The position numbers were made by a program, and so were the translations under genes. Below the pieces are notes generated by a model. The model had not been told where the DNA came from, searched no databases, and saw only the letters and a list, made by a program, of their open reading frames with translations. 40,891 nucleotides of DNA from a virus, in IMG/VR virus record IMGVR_UViG_3300042923_000920, positions 1 through 40,891 of that record; one strand, given 5' to 3'. Positions 39,692-40,891 of the stretch are shown piece by piece; within the stretch, counting starts at the first letter, position 1; each line of letters starts with the position of its first letter.

Positions 39692-39883
39692 TTATTTATC
39701 ATCTTCTATTCTGATAACGATGGTGTAATTGTTGGCATTCTTCCTCTTTTTAACCCGGTCTAAGTATCTAGCACTTCCATAAAATCGAACAGTGTCTGGG
39801 AGTACTCCTAAATATTTAGCACACTCATTGATGTTACCGAAACAAAGCAGTTCATCTCCCTTATAAACTGCATAATCTTTCAT
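39692..39883 (-). CDS. small DNA-binding-like protein, 63 aa
   Basis: ATG 39883 with AAGGAGG upstream; an ATG at 39922 in the same frame has its site only one base away. MKDYAVYKGDELLCFGNI is followed by a helix-turn-helix-like N-E-C-A-K-Y-L-G-V-L-P-D-T-V-R-F-Y, a pattern found in many small Firmicute phage proteins. Function unknown. Confidence 0.62.
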   Translation of the reverse strand: MKDYAVYKGDELLCFGNINECAKYLGVLPDTVRFYGSARYLDRVKKRKNANNYTIVIRIEDDK

Positions 39884-39918
39884 TTTGCTCCTCCTTCGCT
39901 TTTTCATCGTAGTGCGAA

Positions 39919-40065
39919 TCATTCCTCCATGAACTCTTTAAGCCTTTTTAGTGCTGTTGGGTGGAAAGCAAAATACATTTCATCCATTAATTTCCTTATG
40001 TTTTCCCTAGTTTTAACTAATTGTTTAAACCTGTGAACACTTACTTTTTTACCTTTGTATCGCAT
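39919..40065 (-). CDS. small basic helical protein, 48 aa
   Basis: ATG 40065 with GAGGTGA upstream. It begins MRYKGKKVSVHRFKQ and continues as helix to K-E-F-M-E-E. The stop overlaps an alternative start of the next gene. No family. Confidence 0.58.
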   Translation of the reverse strand: MRYKGKKVSVHRFKQLVKTRENIRKLMDEMYFAFHPTALKRLKEFMEE

Positions 40066-40133
40066 AAACTCACCTCTTTTTCCTTCGTCTTTTGTGTCAA
40101 TTTATCAGTCCAAAATCAGTCCATATGGTCGAA

Positions 40134-40250
40134 CTACGAATCAATTATTTTTAAGGTAATATAAACTCCTATACCCAAAATGATTAATGAAATGAGGTAT
40201 AGTGCTAAGACAAATACCATAAATGCCACACCAAATAATAGATAGTCCAT
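40134..40250 (-). CDS. 38-aa membrane peptide
   Basis: ATG 40250 with AAGGAGTG upstream. Almost entirely hydrophobic (LLFGVAFMVFVLALYLISL, then LIILGIGVYITL) so it spans the membrane once or twice. Function unknown. Confidence 0.5.
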   Translation of the reverse strand: MDYLLFGVAFMVFVLALYLISLIILGIGVYITLKIIDS

Positions 40251-40287
40251 ATAGTCACTCCTTCATCTTTTACTTCATTGTGTGGCA

Positions 40288-40437
40288 TTACTGATACTCC
40301 CCATGAGTGTCGTATTCACAACGTTTACAATGCCCTGCCTGTTCAATGTCGTTTCCCCAATACCCTGTACTGACAGTGTATGTCTCCCATTTATGACCCC
40401 TATATTTACAAATAAGTCGCTTAATATACTTAATCAT
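40288..40437 (-). CDS. DUF1660-like zinc protein, 49 aa
   Basis: ATG 40437 with AAGGTGATT upstream. L-I-C-K-Y-R-G-H-K-W near the start and C-K-R-C near the end are the metal-binding pattern of small prophage DUF1660 proteins. Function unknown. Confidence 0.6.
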   Translation of the reverse strand: MIKYIKRLICKYRGHKWETYTVSTGYWGNDIEQAGHCKRCEYDTHGEYQ

Positions 40438-40467
40438 TCAATCACCTTCTTTTCGTCACACTTTGAG

Positions 40468-40647
40468 TCATTCATTCAACATTTTTTCAACTCGTTTGGC
40501 AGCATCTTCTGAAATTCCTAGCACCGTTGCACCGAAATTATTTTCCTCATACTTCTGTACTAAATCATTCAGAAATGTACTTAATTCCTCTTGTAGCTGT
40601 TCCTCAGTCAACCCTGTCATTGAAATATAAAAATGTTGTCTTTTCAT
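40468..40647 (-). CDS. hypothetical protein, 59 aa
   Basis: ATG 40647 with AAGGAG eight bases upstream; the open frame to 40671 starts on that site. Helical and acidic with T-E-E-Q-L-Q-E-E-L-S-T-F-L-N-D-L. No family. Confidence 0.55.
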   Translation of the reverse strand: MKRQHFYISMTGLTEEQLQEELSTFLNDLVQKYEENNFGATVLGISEDAAKRVEKMLNE

Positions 40648-40681
40648 TCTTCTTTCTCCTTTTCCTCGCAATTTTGGTCAA

Positions 40682-40861
40682 CTACTGCCAACCCTTTAAC
40701 TGTTCCTGCAACTCTACAAACCACTGCTTATCCCTAGTAGCTAACGCACAGTCTATCTTGTTGAGGATTTCAGCCCGCTTCCAACGTTTTTCGCATTCCA
40801 CCATTTGAGCGACAACCTGTCCAAAAAAGTCATTGTATTGCTTATACAAATCCACGTACAT
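40682..40861 (-). CDS. IDEAL-domain protein
   Basis: 59 residues, ATG 40861 with GAGGTGA upstream. The C-terminal half I-D-C-A-L-A-T-R-D-K-Q-W-F-V-E-L fits the IDEAL domain (ID-x-AL-x2-x-DK-x-x-F-x-x-L), a short helix pair found in Bacillus regulators and phages. The N-terminal part is a separate helix (DLYKQYNDFFGQVV). The gene crosses into the terminal overlap, so its 5' part is also at 1-97. Function unknown, probably protein binding. Confidence 0.72.
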   Translation of the reverse strand: MYVDLYKQYNDFFGQVVAQMVECEKRWKRAEILNKIDCALATRDKQWFVELQEQLKGWQ

Positions 40862-40891
40862 AGTAGTTATTCACCTCAATCTTGTACATTT
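40765..40891. repeat. 127-bp terminal direct repeat, right copy
   Basis: Exact copy of bases 1-127. Remove one copy to obtain the circular sequence of about 40764 bases. Confidence 0.9.

Overview
This window is almost certainly one complete temperate siphophage genome in circular form. The first 127 bases (1-127) are repeated exactly as the last 127 (40765-40891), so the unique length is about 40.76 kb. AT-rich DNA, strong AGGAGG-type ribosome binding sites, frequent GTG/TTG starts and the gene families (YopX, IDEAL domain, DUF1660-like, XhlA, Amidase02_C lysin, Sak4/DUF669 replication module) point to a low-GC Bacillales host, probably a Bacillaceae. I cannot name host or phage species. No tRNA, rRNA or CRISPR was seen.

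Layout. Nearly everything is on the minus strand, so it reads from high to low coordinates. From 9.45 kb down to the left end lies the early operon: a Cro-like repressor, many small unknown genes, Gam-like protein, Sak4 ATPase, DUF669 SSB-like protein, a PrimPol-D5 primase-helicase, a candidate replication origin of AGTTAYT iterons (2042-2336), two YopX proteins and an ERCC4 nuclease. It continues through the circular joint into small genes at 40.8-38 kb, including an IDEAL protein and a dimeric dUTPase, then an ArpU/sigma-like late regulator at 37.6-38.0 kb. From 36.2 to 20.1 kb comes the HK97-type late module: HNH endonuclease, candidate cos, TerS, TerL, portal, ClpP-like protease, capsid, connectors, tail tube, frameshifted tail chaperones, tape measure and baseplate. 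It ends with a BppU protein fused to a five-bladed-propeller glycosidase-like domain and a lectin-like accessory protein. The lysis genes (XhlA, holin, amidase) lie at 17.4-15.8 kb.

The lysogeny control region (9.24-11.94 kb) holds divergent cI and cro around dyad operators TTCTC-N7-GAGAA, an ImmA metallopeptidase, a large serine integrase and, just after the integrase, a strong inverted repeat that I propose as attP.

Three accessory blocks stand out. (1) At 12.0-14.5 kb there is an FtsK/TcpA-like ATPase, a Replic_Relax-like protein, a VirB2/TrbC-like two-helix membrane protein and a small zinc ribbon. This looks like part of a plasmid or conjugation system inside a phage. (2) At 14.76-15.78 kb a plus-strand operon holds an XRE regulator, a glycine-zipper membrane protein and a small protein. 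(3) At 17.4-20.1 kb, bounded by terminators and wedged between tail-fibre and lysis genes, lie a second (Xer-like tyrosine) recombinase, a divergent XRE regulator with three evenly spaced operators, and a Wzy/O-antigen-ligase-type glycan polymerase. With the sugar-directed tail tip, the polymerase suggests lysogenic conversion of a surface glycan that the phage itself uses as receptor.
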